The notes under the pieces are model-generated. The model did no database searches and was not told the DNA's origin. It saw only the letters and a program-made list of their open reading frames with translations. A stretch of DNA of 64,000 nt, from positions 1 to 64,000 of the forward strand of contig NZ_SDVB01000102.1 of the NCBI RefSeq assembly GCF_004137355.1. Reading direction: 5' to 3'. Below, in pieces: positions 17,443 to 26,983 of the stretch. This DNA is from Ciceribacter ferrooxidans (GTDB taxonomy: Bacteria; Pseudomonadota; Alphaproteobacteria; Rhizobiales; Rhizobiaceae). Each line of letters starts with the position of its first letter. Position 1 is the first letter of the stretch. The position numbers and the translations under genes were made by a program.

Positions 17443-18153
17443 ATGCGCGAACACATACTCAACGAAATCCGGAGATTGGCTGCGCAAAATCAAGGTCAAC
17501 CGCCGGGCAGCCAAGCATTCGTGAGCGCTACGGGCATCACGGAATCGAAGTGGCGGGGGAAATATTGGGCCCGTTGGGGCGATGCGCTCACCGAGGCTGG
17601 ATATGAGCCAAATTCATGGACCGGCAAATCGGATGCAAATGTGATTCTCTCGGGGGTGATTACGGCCTGTAGGCGTTACGGGCGTTTCCCTACCAATGCT
17701 GAAATATCCATGCTTAGGGTTTCTGATCCGACGATACCATCTCCAAAGACCATTCTCGGCAACATGGGAGGCCGGGCAGCACTCATTACAGCCTTGATGA
17801 AGTATATTGGCGATGACCCGCAATATAGCGACGTAAGAGCTATGTTGCCAGCGATCACGCAGACCGCGTCAGCTCCGCCCAAAAGTGCCAAACTGATTGA
17901 CGGCCACGTTTACCTCATAAAGTCGGGCGAGTTTTACAAGATCGGCCGAAGCGATGCGCTGGAGAGGCGGGTAAAGGAAATACGGATAGCGTTGCCTGAC
18001 GCCGCAACCCTCCTTCACTCTATAGTCACAGACGACCCACCAGGTATTGAAGCCTACTGGCACCGACGCTTCGCAGACCAACGGGCGAATGGCGAGTGGT
18101 TTAAGCTCACGCCTGATGACGTGAAGGCATTCATGCGCCGAAAGTTCCAATAG
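17443..18153 (+). CDS. GIY-YIG-type protein with homing-endonuclease-like repeats
   Basis: This is a 236-residue protein. The C-terminal third resembles the T5orf172/Mug113 branch of the GIY-YIG nuclease superfamily: G-H-V-Y-L-I-K-S-G, then F-Y-K-I-G-R-S, an Arg-containing helix (ALERRVKEI), a Glu-bearing helix (GIEAYWHRRFADQRANGEWF) and F-K-L-T-P-D-D-V. The N-terminal part holds two helical units (residues about 1-55 and 65-125; ACRRYGRFPTNAEIS in the second) like the DNA-binding repeats attached to phage and homing nucleases. Composition is lower in GC than the neighbours, and it stands alone, convergent with the activator gene, so recent acquisition is likely. The target is unknown. Confidence 0.72.
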   Translation: MREHILNEIRRLAAQNQGQPPGSQAFVSATGITESKWRGKYWARWGDALTEAGYEPNSWTGKSDANVILSGVITACRRYGRFPTNAEISMLRVSDPTIPSPKTILGNMGGRAALITALMKYIGDDPQYSDVRAMLPAITQTASAPPKSAKLIDGHVYLIKSGEFYKIGRSDALERRVKEIRIALPDAATLLHSIVTDDPPGIEAYWHRRFADQRANGEWFKLTPDDVKAFMRRKFQ

Positions 18154-18166
18154 CCTTCCTCAGCCC

Positions 18167-20206
18167 TCACTCCCTCGACCGCCGCCTCCTGCGCCCGCCG
18201 CCTTCGGCATCACCCTCGGCGAGCAGCTTGCGTTCGGGGAGCGTGACGGCGGCGGCGAGTTTCGGGAAGGGATCGACCTTGTTCGGCAGCGCCATGGCGT
18301 CGATAAAGAGCTGCTGGAAGTGGGGTTCGAGCGCGGTTTCGATCTTTTCGATGCGCCTGACCGTTTCCTCGATCTCGCGGCGGTGGTCGCGGTTGAGGAG
18401 CGCCATCAGTGCGCCGGTACCGGCGGCATTGCCGACCGCCTTGACTTCCGCGAGGTCGCAGTCGGGGATGAGGCCCAGCACCATCGCGTATTTGGGATCG
18501 ATGAACGAGCCGAAGGCGCCGGCAAAGCGGATGGTGTCGACGGTTTCGACGCCTTGTTTCTCCATGAGCAGCTTGATGCCGGCGTAAAGCGCCGCCTTGG
18601 CGAGCTGGATGGCGCGGACATCGTTCTGCGTGACGGTGATCTTCTGCGCACCTTCGTGCAGCAGGTAGGAGAAGGTGCGGCCGTTTTCGAGGATGCGCGG
18701 GCTTCTCGCGGCAAGCGAACCGTCGACGACGCCGTCGGCGGAGATGACGCCGGAGAGATACATTTCGGCGACGACCTCGATGATCGCCGAGCCGCAGATG
18801 CCGGTGATGCCGGTCTTTTCCGCGGCTTCGGCAAAGCCCTCCTCGTCCGACCACTGCTCGACGCCGATGACCTTGAAGCGGGGTTCGAGCGTGTGCGCGT
18901 CGATGCGCACGCGCTCGATCGCGCCGGGGGCGGCGCGCTGGCCGCAGGAGATTTCCGCCCCTTCGAAGGCCGGGCCGGTGGGCGAGGAGGCGGCGACCGT
19001 TCGCGCGCGGTTACCGAGCACGATCTCGGCATTGGTGCCGACGTCGACGAGCAGCATCATGCGGTCCTGGCGGTGCGGGCCTTCCGACAGCGTGGCGCCG
19101 GCGGCGTCCGCCCCGACATGGCCGGCGATGCAGGGGAGAAGATAGGTCCGGGCGCCGGGGTTCAGCGCAAGCCCGATGTCCTTCGCCTCGCACGCGACGG
19201 CACCCGACACGGCGAGCGCGAACGGCGCCTGGCCGAGTTCGGTCGGGTCGATGCCGAGGAAGAGGTGGTGCATGATCGGATTGGCGACAAAGACCGAATC
19301 GAGGATGTCCGAGCGCGAGACGCCGCCCTCCGCGCAGACCTTGTCGACGAGTTCCGATACCGCTTCGCGCACGGCCTTCGTCATCGCTTCGCGGCCGTCC
19401 GGGTTCATCATCACGTAGGAGACCCGGCTCATCAGGTCCTCGCCGAAGCGGATCTGCGGGTTGGAGGCGCCGGAGGAGGCGACGACGCGGCCCGACAGCA
19501 GCGAGACGAGATGCATGGCGATGGTGGTCGAGCCGATGTCGCAGGCAAGGCCGTAGGCCTCGTTGTGCAGGCCGGGCCAGAGGGCGACGATCGTCGGGCG
19601 CGAGGTCGGGCTGTCGCGGTGGATCGCCGCGGTGACGGTCCAGTTGCCCTTGCGCAGGACCTTCTGGGCCTCGGAAAGAAGATGAGGTTCCACCTGCAAG
19701 TCAGTGTAACCCCAGTCTTTCTCCAGCATGACCTTCATACGGTCGAGATCACCGAGCGGCTTGTGCATGTCAGGTTCGTCGACCTCGACATAGCAGAGGT
19801 GGACGGCCGGATTGCGCTCGATGACGCGGTCGCTCGCCGCCTTGCGCACCACCTGGGCATTGACGACGGCATCCTGCGGCACGTCGATGACGAGGTCGCC
19901 CTCGATCGTCGCCGAGCAGGAGAGACGGCGGCCTTCGGGGAGCGTGCGCACTTCAGCGTAGCGCTTCTCCTTCGGGCCGACGGGCGAGATATGGTCGTTG
20001 GAGGAGACGATGCCGTGCTTGGCGAAATTGCCTTCCTGGACCTCGACCTGGCAGCGGCCGCAGGTGGCGCGGCCGCCGCAGACGCTCTCGACATAGACGC
20101 CGAGCGAGCGGGCGGCCTCCAGCACCGGCGTGCCGACGGGGAAGCGGCCGCGCTTGCCCGACGGCATGAAGAGGATGAGGGGGTCCCTGGACTGGCCTTC
20201 GCTCAT
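18167..20206 (-). CDS. Corrinoid-protein reductive activator ([2Fe-2S] + ASKHA, RACE family)
   Basis: This is a 679-residue protein. The N-terminal ferredoxin domain has C43-x5-C49-x2-C52 (VCGGRATCGRC) and a fourth ligand at C97. The linker and the C-terminal ASKHA/DUF4445 ATPase domain follow, with A-C-D-I-G-S-T-T-I near the start, L-L-V-D-V-G-T-N-A-E-I and G-I-C-G-S-A-I-I. Proteins of this build (RamA-like/RACo) reduce accidentally oxidised Co(II) corrinoid back to Co(I) at the cost of ATP. It would serve the corrinoid protein at 28219-28920. The C-terminus ends in a short arginine-rich tail. The ATG at 20206 fits the ferredoxin domain start. Confidence 0.9.
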   Translation of the reverse strand: MSEGQSRDPLILFMPSGKRGRFPVGTPVLEAARSLGVYVESVCGGRATCGRCQVEVQEGNFAKHGIVSSNDHISPVGPKEKRYAEVRTLPEGRRLSCSATIEGDLVIDVPQDAVVNAQVVRKAASDRVIERNPAVHLCYVEVDEPDMHKPLGDLDRMKVMLEKDWGYTDLQVEPHLLSEAQKVLRKGNWTVTAAIHRDSPTSRPTIVALWPGLHNEAYGLACDIGSTTIAMHLVSLLSGRVVASSGASNPQIRFGEDLMSRVSYVMMNPDGREAMTKAVREAVSELVDKVCAEGGVSRSDILDSVFVANPIMHHLFLGIDPTELGQAPFALAVSGAVACEAKDIGLALNPGARTYLLPCIAGHVGADAAGATLSEGPHRQDRMMLLVDVGTNAEIVLGNRARTVAASSPTGPAFEGAEISCGQRAAPGAIERVRIDAHTLEPRFKVIGVEQWSDEEGFAEAAEKTGITGICGSAIIEVVAEMYLSGVISADGVVDGSLAARSPRILENGRTFSYLLHEGAQKITVTQNDVRAIQLAKAALYAGIKLLMEKQGVETVDTIRFAGAFGSFIDPKYAMVLGLIPDCDLAEVKAVGNAAGTGALMALLNRDHRREIEETVRRIEKIETALEPHFQQLFIDAMALPNKVDPFPKLAAAVTLPERKLLAEGDAEGGGRRRRRSRE

Positions 20207-20378
20207 GTCGAACTCGTCTTTCCCGTGCGAACGTCATTGCCGGCATGCGCCGGCCATCTTCGATAGACTGCACGGGTCCGGCGGCTGACGTCCGTCAATT
20301 TCCGACATGCACATGCGTCCGCCGGACTTTTGCCCGCCCGCGCGCGGAGAAGCAAGGGTGGCCGTTGGGATGCGAGCC

Positions 20379-20801
20379 TCAGGGCTCGTCGGACGTGATC
20401 CAGGCGCCGATGTTGATCGTGCTCGTCAGGATGTCGAGGTAGAGGCCGGTAATGCCGAGAATGACGACCATGGTGGCGATGATCGCGACGACGAAGACGA
20501 GCACCTCGCGTATATCGCTCTCCGGCGAGCCGAACCAGGAGCTTACGTAGTCGTAGGTCATCCAGTAGATGTGCTTCATCAGGTGCAGCACGAGGAGCGC
20601 CATGCCGAGGGCGAGCGGATAGTAGAGGAAGGCACGGGCGGTGGCGTCGCTGGCGTGGCGCAGGATGATCGCCGAAAGCGCGGAGATGAAGATCACCCGC
20701 GAGATCAGCGCCACATAGTCGGCGAGGTGCTTGGCGTCCTGGTAGTCGCCGTGGGCGAGGACGCGGGATCTGCGCGAGAAGCGGGCAATGGTGTCGAGCA
20801 T
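20379..20801 (-). CDS. Conserved membrane protein in the corrinoid cluster
   Basis: This is a 140-residue inner-membrane protein with three hydrophobic helices (about residues 31-48, 60-78 and 102-125). It begins MLDTIARFSRRSRVLAHGDY, and a conserved-looking loop (HLMKHIYWMTYDYVSSWFG) follows the second helix. I do not recognise a family. Its place between the methyl-THF:corrinoid methyltransferase and the activator, all on the same strand, suggests it belongs to the pathway, perhaps as a membrane anchor or electron-transfer partner. That is inference. Confidence 0.65.
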   Translation of the reverse strand: MLDTIARFSRRSRVLAHGDYQDAKHLADYVALISRVIFISALSAIILRHASDATARAFLYYPLALGMALLVLHLMKHIYWMTYDYVSSWFGSPESDIREVLVFVVAIIATMVVILGITGLYLDILTSTINIGAWITSDEP

Positions 20802-20877
20802 GAAAAGGCCTGATGGAAAAACGGTTCGCCGCATGTTGCCGCGGCGAACCGTTCCGTCAAGGGGCTTGCCCCGGTGA

Positions 20878-20911
20878 TCTCCCTCTTCTCCCCGTCGGGG
20901 AGAAGAGACCG
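20878..20911. repeat. Partial family I palindrome, possible terminator
   Basis: TCTTCTCCCC GTC GGGGAGAAGA is a perfect 10-bp hairpin about 15 bp past the stop of the methyl-THF:corrinoid methyltransferase gene. It matches the core of the family I repeats. It could act as a transcript end, although it has no T-run. Confidence 0.55.
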
Positions 20912-20925
20912 TCAGGCGTCCCGGA

Positions 20926-21894
20926 TCACTCCGTCGCGGCACCTGCGCCGACGCGGGCGGCACGACCGCCGCGGCGTCCGCCGCCGGCGCTTGCAGCAGC
21001 CGGGGCCGGGGCGGCGGCGGCGCCACCTTCGGCCGGCTTGTAGTCGCGGTAGGTCTTGATCCAGTTGTAGCAGTTCTCGTCGGTGCCGTTCAGCACGTTG
21101 GCGGCGCGCACGGCCTCCATTTCCTGCGGGCGGCAGGGGTTCATGATCGCCGACGTCATGCCGGCGCCGATGACCATCGGGATGAAGCCGGCATTGATGC
21201 CGTGGCGGTGCGGCAGGCCGAAGGAGATGTTGGAGAGGCCGCAGGTGGTGTTGACCTTGAGCTCTTCGCGCAGGCGCCGGACGAGGGCGAAGACCTGCAG
21301 GCCGGCCGAGCCGACGGCACCGATCGGCATGACCAGCGGGTCGACGACGATGTCGTGCGGCTTGATGCCGTAGTCGGCGGCGCGCTCGACGATCTTCTTA
21401 GCGACGGCGAAGCGGACGTCCGGATCCTGCGAAATGCCGGTCTCGTCGTTGGAGATCGCGACGACCGGCACGTTGTACTTGGCGCAGAGCGGCAGGATGG
21501 CCTCGAGCTTCTCCTCCTCGCCGGTGACGGAATTGACCAGCGGACGGCCCTTGGCGACCTTCAGCGCGGCCTCGATCGCGGCGGAAACGGAGCTGTCGAT
21601 CGAGAGCGGCACGTCGACGAGGCCCTGGACAATCTCCATGGTCTTGACGAGGAGGCCCGGCTCCGTCTCGTTCGGGTTGACCGAGGTGACGCCGGCATTG
21701 ACGTCGAGCATGGTGGCGCCGGCGGCGACCTGTTCCAGCGCGTCCTTGATGACGGTTTCGAAGTTGCCTTCCATCATCTCGGCGGCGAGCTTCTTGCGGC
21801 CGGTGGGGTTGATGCGTTCGCCGATGACGCAGAACGGCTGGTCGAAGCCGATGACGATTTCGCGGGTGGCGGACGCGACGATGGTGCGGGTCAT
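20926..21894 (-). CDS. Methyltetrahydrofolate:corrinoid methyltransferase (pterin-binding)
   Basis: This is a 322-residue TIM-barrel pterin-binding enzyme. Family motifs are F-C-V-I-G-E-R-I-N-P-T-G-R at the start, A-T-M-L-D-V-N-A-G, PLSIDSSVSAAIEAAL, G-R-P-L-V-N-S-V-T-G-E-E, DIVVDPLVMPIGAV and TTCGLSNISFGLPHR. Such enzymes (AcsE/MtgA/MtvA type) transfer a methyl between a corrinoid protein and THF. With the MttB-family gene nearby, it probably forms methyl-THF from methyl-corrinoid. The last 35 residues are Ala/Gly/Arg-rich and match in style the N-terminal tail of the MttB-family protein at 29206 (both have RRSRGEG- or GGRRGGRAAR-like stretches). Confidence 0.92.
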   Translation of the reverse strand: MTRTIVASATREIVIGFDQPFCVIGERINPTGRKKLAAEMMEGNFETVIKDALEQVAAGATMLDVNAGVTSVNPNETEPGLLVKTMEIVQGLVDVPLSIDSSVSAAIEAALKVAKGRPLVNSVTGEEEKLEAILPLCAKYNVPVVAISNDETGISQDPDVRFAVAKKIVERAADYGIKPHDIVVDPLVMPIGAVGSAGLQVFALVRRLREELKVNTTCGLSNISFGLPHRHGINAGFIPMVIGAGMTSAIMNPCRPQEMEAVRAANVLNGTDENCYNWIKTYRDYKPAEGGAAAAPAPAAASAGGGRRGGRAARVGAGAATE

Positions 21895-21961
21895 TTCATT
21901 CCTCCGGTCGGATGCGCGGGAGAGCAGTCTAGCGCGCGGGCAATGGGTTCAAAAGACGGTT

Positions 21962-21984
21962 GCCGGCGCGAACGTCGCGCCGGC
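21962..21984 (-). terminator. GC hairpin after metF
   Basis: GCCGGCGCG, a 5-nt loop and CGCGCCGGC form a perfect 9-bp stem 12 bp past the metF stop. On the minus strand it is followed within 10 bases by TCTTTT. It probably ends or stabilises the PF13769-metV-metF transcript. Confidence 0.6.
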
Positions 21985-21995
21985 TTTCGATCTGG

Positions 21996-23083
<1,088 letters not shown>

Positions 23084-23087
<4 letters not shown>

Positions 23088-23668
23088 GCGCTCTCCCCCT
23101 TCTTGGCGTTTTCGCGGGCGGCGGCGGCTTCGGCGGTCACCCGCAGCCAGGACGAGGTTTCGCGCAGCGACTGGTTCACCGGCTTCTGGACCTTGAGGAT
23201 CGCATCGCCGTTGACCATGTTGCGGGAGCCGGCCCAGGCCTGCACCCAGACGCAGGGCATGTCGGGCTCGACCTCGCAGTGGCCGTTGGCACGAACGCCG
23301 CCGCAGGGGCCGTTGCGGAGCTGCTTCGGGCAGTTCATCGGGCAGGACATGCCGGTCGAGGAGAGCACGCACTGGCCGCACATACGACAGTCGAAGAGCA
23401 GGCCCTTGACGTTGCGCTCGACAAAGGTCACCGGCCGCTCGACGCGGCCGTAGCCGATGCGGTTCCAGACCGGATGCAGCCACAGGAAGGCATCGGCGAA
23501 GCGGCCGTAGAACCATTCGAGGAAGCGCGAGTGGCGCACCGACCAGAGACGGATGGTGTAGGAGCGGCGGGCGCGGCGGTTCGGAGAGACAGCCGCGGGC
23601 GTATAGGCTCCCGTCGCCGCCTTCTTGGCCGGCGCCGCATTGCCGGGGCCGGGTTTGCCGTCAACCAT
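23084..23668 (-). CDS. MetV-like methylene-THF reductase partner (PF12225 domain)
   Basis: This is a 194-residue protein. A Pro/Ala-rich start and an arginine-rich segment are followed by a cysteine-rich domain: C94-x2-C97-x2-C100, C109, C113, C122, C131 and C139 (FDCRMCGQC, MSCPMNCPK, GPCGG). This is the pattern of the MTHFR C-terminal/MetV domain, which in acetogens binds metal or Fe-S and partners MetF. It overlaps the upstream PF13769 gene by 8 bases and the downstream metF by 4. It may supply an electron path to or from MetF that does not depend on NAD(P)H. Confidence 0.85.
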
Positions 23669-23963
23669 TCTCGCGTCCTCCCTTCTGGACGAGCGCGACG
23701 AGCCGCGCCTTGTCATATGCCTCTTCGATTTCGGCCGCAGCCTTGTCGGCCTCGGTTTCGAGATCGTCGGAGACCGGCACGGGGTCGCCCTTGCGCCATT
23801 CGGCGAGATAATCGTCGGTTTCGGCGGCGCCGGTGCGCATCGCGCACATGTCGATCGCCTCGGTGAAACGCAACGACAGTTCGCGTTTTGCCGTCTTCCT
23901 GCCCTGCTTGACGATCACCTGGGCGGGAATGTCGCGCCAGTAGACGATGATGCGGTCTGCCAT
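23661..23963 (-). CDS. PF13769 (virulence factor) family protein
   Basis: This is a 100-residue protein beginning MADRIIVYWRDIPAQVIVKQ and containing ELSLRFTEAIDMCAMR and an acidic C-terminal helix. This is the family labelled virulence factor in Pfam; its biochemical role is unknown to me. It is the first gene of the operon with metV and metF (8-base overlap). That context suggests a small subunit or maturation factor of the MetV/MetF complex. The ATG at 23963 follows AAAGGAGACCG at good spacing. Confidence 0.8.
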   Translation of the reverse strand: MADRIIVYWRDIPAQVIVKQGRKTAKRELSLRFTEAIDMCAMRTGAAETDDYLAEWRKGDPVPVSDDLETEADKAAAEIEEAYDKARLVALVQKGGRENG

Positions 23964-24021
23964 GCCTTTTCGGTCTCCTTTGCCACCACATTGCACAGGC
24001 CCCGTGCGGCGGACTGCGCTT

Positions 24022-24056
24022 GCGACGACGTCGCACAGAGCAAAAAGCGACGTCGC
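24022..24056. promoter_or_regulatory. Paired GCGACGTCG sites before the metV operon
   Basis: On the minus strand GCGACGTCGC (24056-24047) and GCGACGTCG (24034-24026) are direct repeats with a 22-bp pitch. Each is itself palindromic or nearly so. They lie about 65-95 bp upstream of the PF13769 start. The same motif with the same 22-bp pitch occurs at 29020-29050, and a relative at 13276-13334. The pitch of two helical turns suits an AraC-type dimer. Confidence 0.6.
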
Positions 24057-24095
24057 AGAAAATTAGAGCGTTTGTTCCGTCGATCGATCCGGAAC

Positions 24096-24887
24096 CTACC
24101 AGATGCCGCGGGTGAGGCCGTAGCGCAGCCAGGTCCAGAGGGGTGGCGGAAAGCGCAAATGCGACGGCCCTTCGGCGGCCATCGGCCGCAGCCGACCGTG
24201 GACGGCATCCTCGACCGCCTGCCCGACAATTCCGAGCGAGGCGATGGTCAGCGTCAGCGGATAGGTGGCGATGAAATCGCCGGGCTCCGGACGGGTGCGG
24301 ACCTCATAGAGCGTGCCGCCCGTGTCGGTGCCGGCGTCGACCAGGTGCACGGTCGCACCGAAATTGCCGGCGTCCCGGAGCGCCAGCGACCAGTACCCGC
24401 CCATCTGGCCCCGATAGGCGGGGTTGATGCCGGCATGGAGGTTGAGGACCGGGCAGGGGAGTTTATCGAGGGGCGTCCGCGTCATCAGCCGGGTGCTGAC
24501 GAGCAGGATCACGGCGGGTCGAAGCTCCCGGACGAGCTCGGCGCATTGGGGATCGTTGATGGAGGCGACCCGGCTGACCGGGACACGTTCCGGCATCACG
24601 GGATCGGCGTTGCGGTTGCGGCAGATCTCGGCGGTGCGGCGGGCGGCGAGCGGGCGGAGAAGGCGGCCGACCATCATGGTCGCGAGTTGGCCGAGCGCAT
24701 TCGGCCATCCGAAGCGACGCGCACGGCGACGGGTGATGTCGAGCTTCGATTCCGGGTCTTCGAGGATGACGTGGAGGTTCGGCCAGCGGGCGGCAAGGGC
24801 ATTGATGACGACGGCGGGGTTGGGGCCGCCGGCGGTCATCACCACCACGCGGGCGTCTTCGGTTCTCTCCGGCGGATTTGGCGTCAT
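24096..24887 (-). CDS. Formyltransferase-fold protein
   Basis: This is a 263-residue protein with the GART/formyltransferase fold. The core signature is LPCPVLNLHAGINPAYRGQM (catalytic Asn and His of the N-x-H motif) and G-A-T-V-H-L-V-D-A-G-T-D-T-G-G with the conserved Asp. N-terminal features are VVVMTAGGPNPAVVINALAA and an Arg-rich helix. Such enzymes use 10-formyl-THF to formylate sugars, amino acids or nucleotides. The substrate here is unknown. It lies immediately upstream of the metV operon but has its own transcript start, because the paired operator sits between them. A link to one-carbon metabolism is possible. Confidence 0.82.
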   Translation of the reverse strand: MTPNPPERTEDARVVVMTAGGPNPAVVINALAARWPNLHVILEDPESKLDITRRRARRFGWPNALGQLATMMVGRLLRPLAARRTAEICRNRNADPVMPERVPVSRVASINDPQCAELVRELRPAVILLVSTRLMTRTPLDKLPCPVLNLHAGINPAYRGQMGGYWSLALRDAGNFGATVHLVDAGTDTGGTLYEVRTRPEPGDFIATYPLTLTIASLGIVGQAVEDAVHGRLRPMAAEGPSHLRFPPPLWTWLRYGLTRGIW

Positions 24888-24921
24888 TCGGGACTCGCAG
24901 GACGGGGCCGCACGGGCCGGC

Positions 24922-25198
24922 TCAGAAGACGAGGGCGAGTATAGCACCCGCGGTGAGGACGACAAAGCCGGCGAGCAGCAGGGCGACGACCGCGAGCGGC
25001 AAGCCGAGCACGAGATCGGGAAGGGCGAAGATCAGGAGAAAGGCTCCGAAGGAGCGATCCTGCAGGGCAATCGCGATATCGCCAACGGTCGTGCGGCGCC
25101 TCAGCCAGACGCTCCAGCAGCAACGAGAGATGTTCACCCGGCTCGCCTTCCTTGCTTCGGCCGAAAGCTGTCGTCACCGATTCCACTCCGCCCGCCAT
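24922..25198 (-). pseudogene. exoD: exoD-like remnant, frameshifted and internally deleted
   Basis: One frame gives EPGEHLSLLLERLAEAP, the expected ExoD N-terminus. Near 25100 the homology moves to another frame, which reads T-T-V-G-D-I-A-I-A-L-Q-D-R-S-F-G-A followed by FLLIFALPDLVLGLPLAVVA and a hydrophobic end. Intact ExoD proteins have about 190 residues; here the middle is missing and total coding length is about 90 codons. ExoD is an inner-membrane protein linked to exopolysaccharide synthesis. I call this a decayed gene. A sequencing error could explain the frameshift but not the shortness. Confidence 0.65.
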
Positions 25199-25453
25199 CC
25201 GCTCCGTTTCTCGCTTCCTTGAAGAAGCCATCGTGCACGGAAAATGTTGCGGCCGAATTAAGGCGGCCGCGGTGGCGACGCGCGGGCAGCGCCGCGTTCT
25301 CCGGCATTTCGTTCAACCTATCGGCGATCATTCCGGCCACAGAAACAACCAGAATCGATACTAGGATTATATTCCTCTGATGTCGAATGCTGCATCAGGG
25401 GTGATGAAAATGGGTCCTTCCGGGAGGCGGGACCGACAGAAGGAGATGCTGAA

Positions 25454-26824
25454 ATGCCTTATTACAAGCGTGAAAGCGAAGTCTTGGTTCTCAGTGCCGC
25501 AACCTCTTCCCCCGGCACCGGCTGGGTGTCGACGACCGTTCAGAATGCGATGAATTATGCCCGCACGAACGGGCTGACCCTGGTGCTCCTGAGCGGCATC
25601 TTCTCGACGGGTGCGCTGACCGTCGACACGGCCACCGGCGGCGGACAGAAATTCACCATGCGGGCGGCCGTCGCCGGCGCGGCGACGCTGCGCTTCACCA
25701 GCGGCAGCCATCTTCTGCAGGTGAACGGGATCAACGACGTTCTGGTATCGGGCGTGGTGTTCGACGGACAGAATGCCACAATCAGCGACGGTTCGAACCA
25801 GGCGGGCCTCGTCCGCTTCCAGAACTGCAGTGGCTTCAAGCTCATGGGCTGCACGGTGACGCGCGGCACAAAGACCGGCGTGGTGGCGCTCACCGGTGCG
25901 CAAGGCACGATCGCCGACTGCGCGATCGACAACTGCTCGGTCGGCGTGATTGTCTACAACAGCCGCGTGACGGTGGCGCGCAACCGCATCACCACCTGCT
26001 CGAACAACGGCGTTTACGTCTGGCGCGAGCCGGCCGGCGGCGGCGTCGAGTATGACGGGTCGACGATCATCGACAACATCATCGACGGCATCGCCACAGC
26101 GGGCGGCGGCACCGGCCAGAACGGCAACGGCATCGTGGTCTACAGGGCGGTCGGCGTGAAGGCGTCGGGCAACACGATTTCGAACGTGCAGTATTCCTGC
26201 ATCCGCTTCAACGCTTCCGGTGCCGCGCAGATTACCGGCAACCACTGCATCTCGGCGCGCGAATGTTCGATCTTCGTCGAGGCCACCGCTCCGGGCCTGA
26301 ACCTCGACGGCGCGGTGGTCGCCGACAACATCATCGAGCAGGCGGGTGACGGCATCAAGGTCGTCAACCTCGGCCTCTACAGTGACGGTATCGCCCGGCG
26401 GATCGCGATTTCCTCGAACCACATCCGCCACATCACCAAGAACACGATCAACGATCCGGGCTACTCGCCGACCATCTCGAATGCCTGCGGCATCCAGGTC
26501 GAGGGGCTCTGCGTGCTGACCGGCAACATGATCGAGGATGCCGGCGGCTTCGGGATCGTCCTCGGCACCAACGAGGCGACCTACGACCTGCTGGCGAGCG
26601 GCAACCTCGTCCATGCCTCCGTGACCGGCATCGGCTATTCGAACAATGGTTCGGCCGGCCGGATCTCGATCGTCGGCAATGTGGTGAGTGGTTCCACGAA
26701 CGGTTCCATCGTTCCGGTGGCGTTCAACGGCGTAAACTTCTACCGTGTCGGATCGACCGACGTCGCCAACACGGCCGACAGCCAGACCGGCAACCTCTAC
26801 GTCGGCAACAACCGCGGCTATTGA
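25454..26824 (+). CDS. Right-handed beta-helix repeat protein (TIGR03808-like)
   Basis: This is a 456-residue protein built from repeated short strands with Asn-rich turns (VSGVVFDGQNATIS, VARNRITTCSNNGVYVWRE, IIDNIIDGIATAGG, ITGNHCISARECSIFVEA), typical of a parallel beta-helix. The W-R-E, GIVVYRAVGVKASGN and FNGVNFYRVG stretches resemble the Tat-translocated repeat family TIGR03808. This protein, however, starts at MPYYKRESEVL directly after a strong AGAAGGAG site and has no signal peptide. It may be cytoplasmic, exported by another route, or phage-tailspike-like. Function is unknown. Confidence 0.75.
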   Translation: MPYYKRESEVLVLSAATSSPGTGWVSTTVQNAMNYARTNGLTLVLLSGIFSTGALTVDTATGGGQKFTMRAAVAGAATLRFTSGSHLLQVNGINDVLVSGVVFDGQNATISDGSNQAGLVRFQNCSGFKLMGCTVTRGTKTGVVALTGAQGTIADCAIDNCSVGVIVYNSRVTVARNRITTCSNNGVYVWREPAGGGVEYDGSTIIDNIIDGIATAGGGTGQNGNGIVVYRAVGVKASGNTISNVQYSCIRFNASGAAQITGNHCISARECSIFVEATAPGLNLDGAVVADNIIEQAGDGIKVVNLGLYSDGIARRIAISSNHIRHITKNTINDPGYSPTISNACGIQVEGLCVLTGNMIEDAGGFGIVLGTNEATYDLLASGNLVHASVTGIGYSNNGSAGRISIVGNVVSGSTNGSIVPVAFNGVNFYRVGSTDVANTADSQTGNLYVGNNRGY

Positions 26825-26983
26825 GCCGGCCCGACCGGCCGCCGGGGGTGGGGAAACCCGCCTCCGGACGGTATTCCGGGCCAATGTTTTTCGAAGCCAT
26901 GCTTCGCCTTGCTTTTACCCAAAGCCGGTGCGATGGACGCTCTCGCAGATTTCCTTTGGAACAAGAGAGGAGAGGTTAACCCC

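Noticed and set aside
18320-20266. Long plus-strand open frame opposite the corrinoid activator
   Set aside because: It is an antisense shadow; the ferredoxin and ASKHA motifs on the minus strand explain the region.
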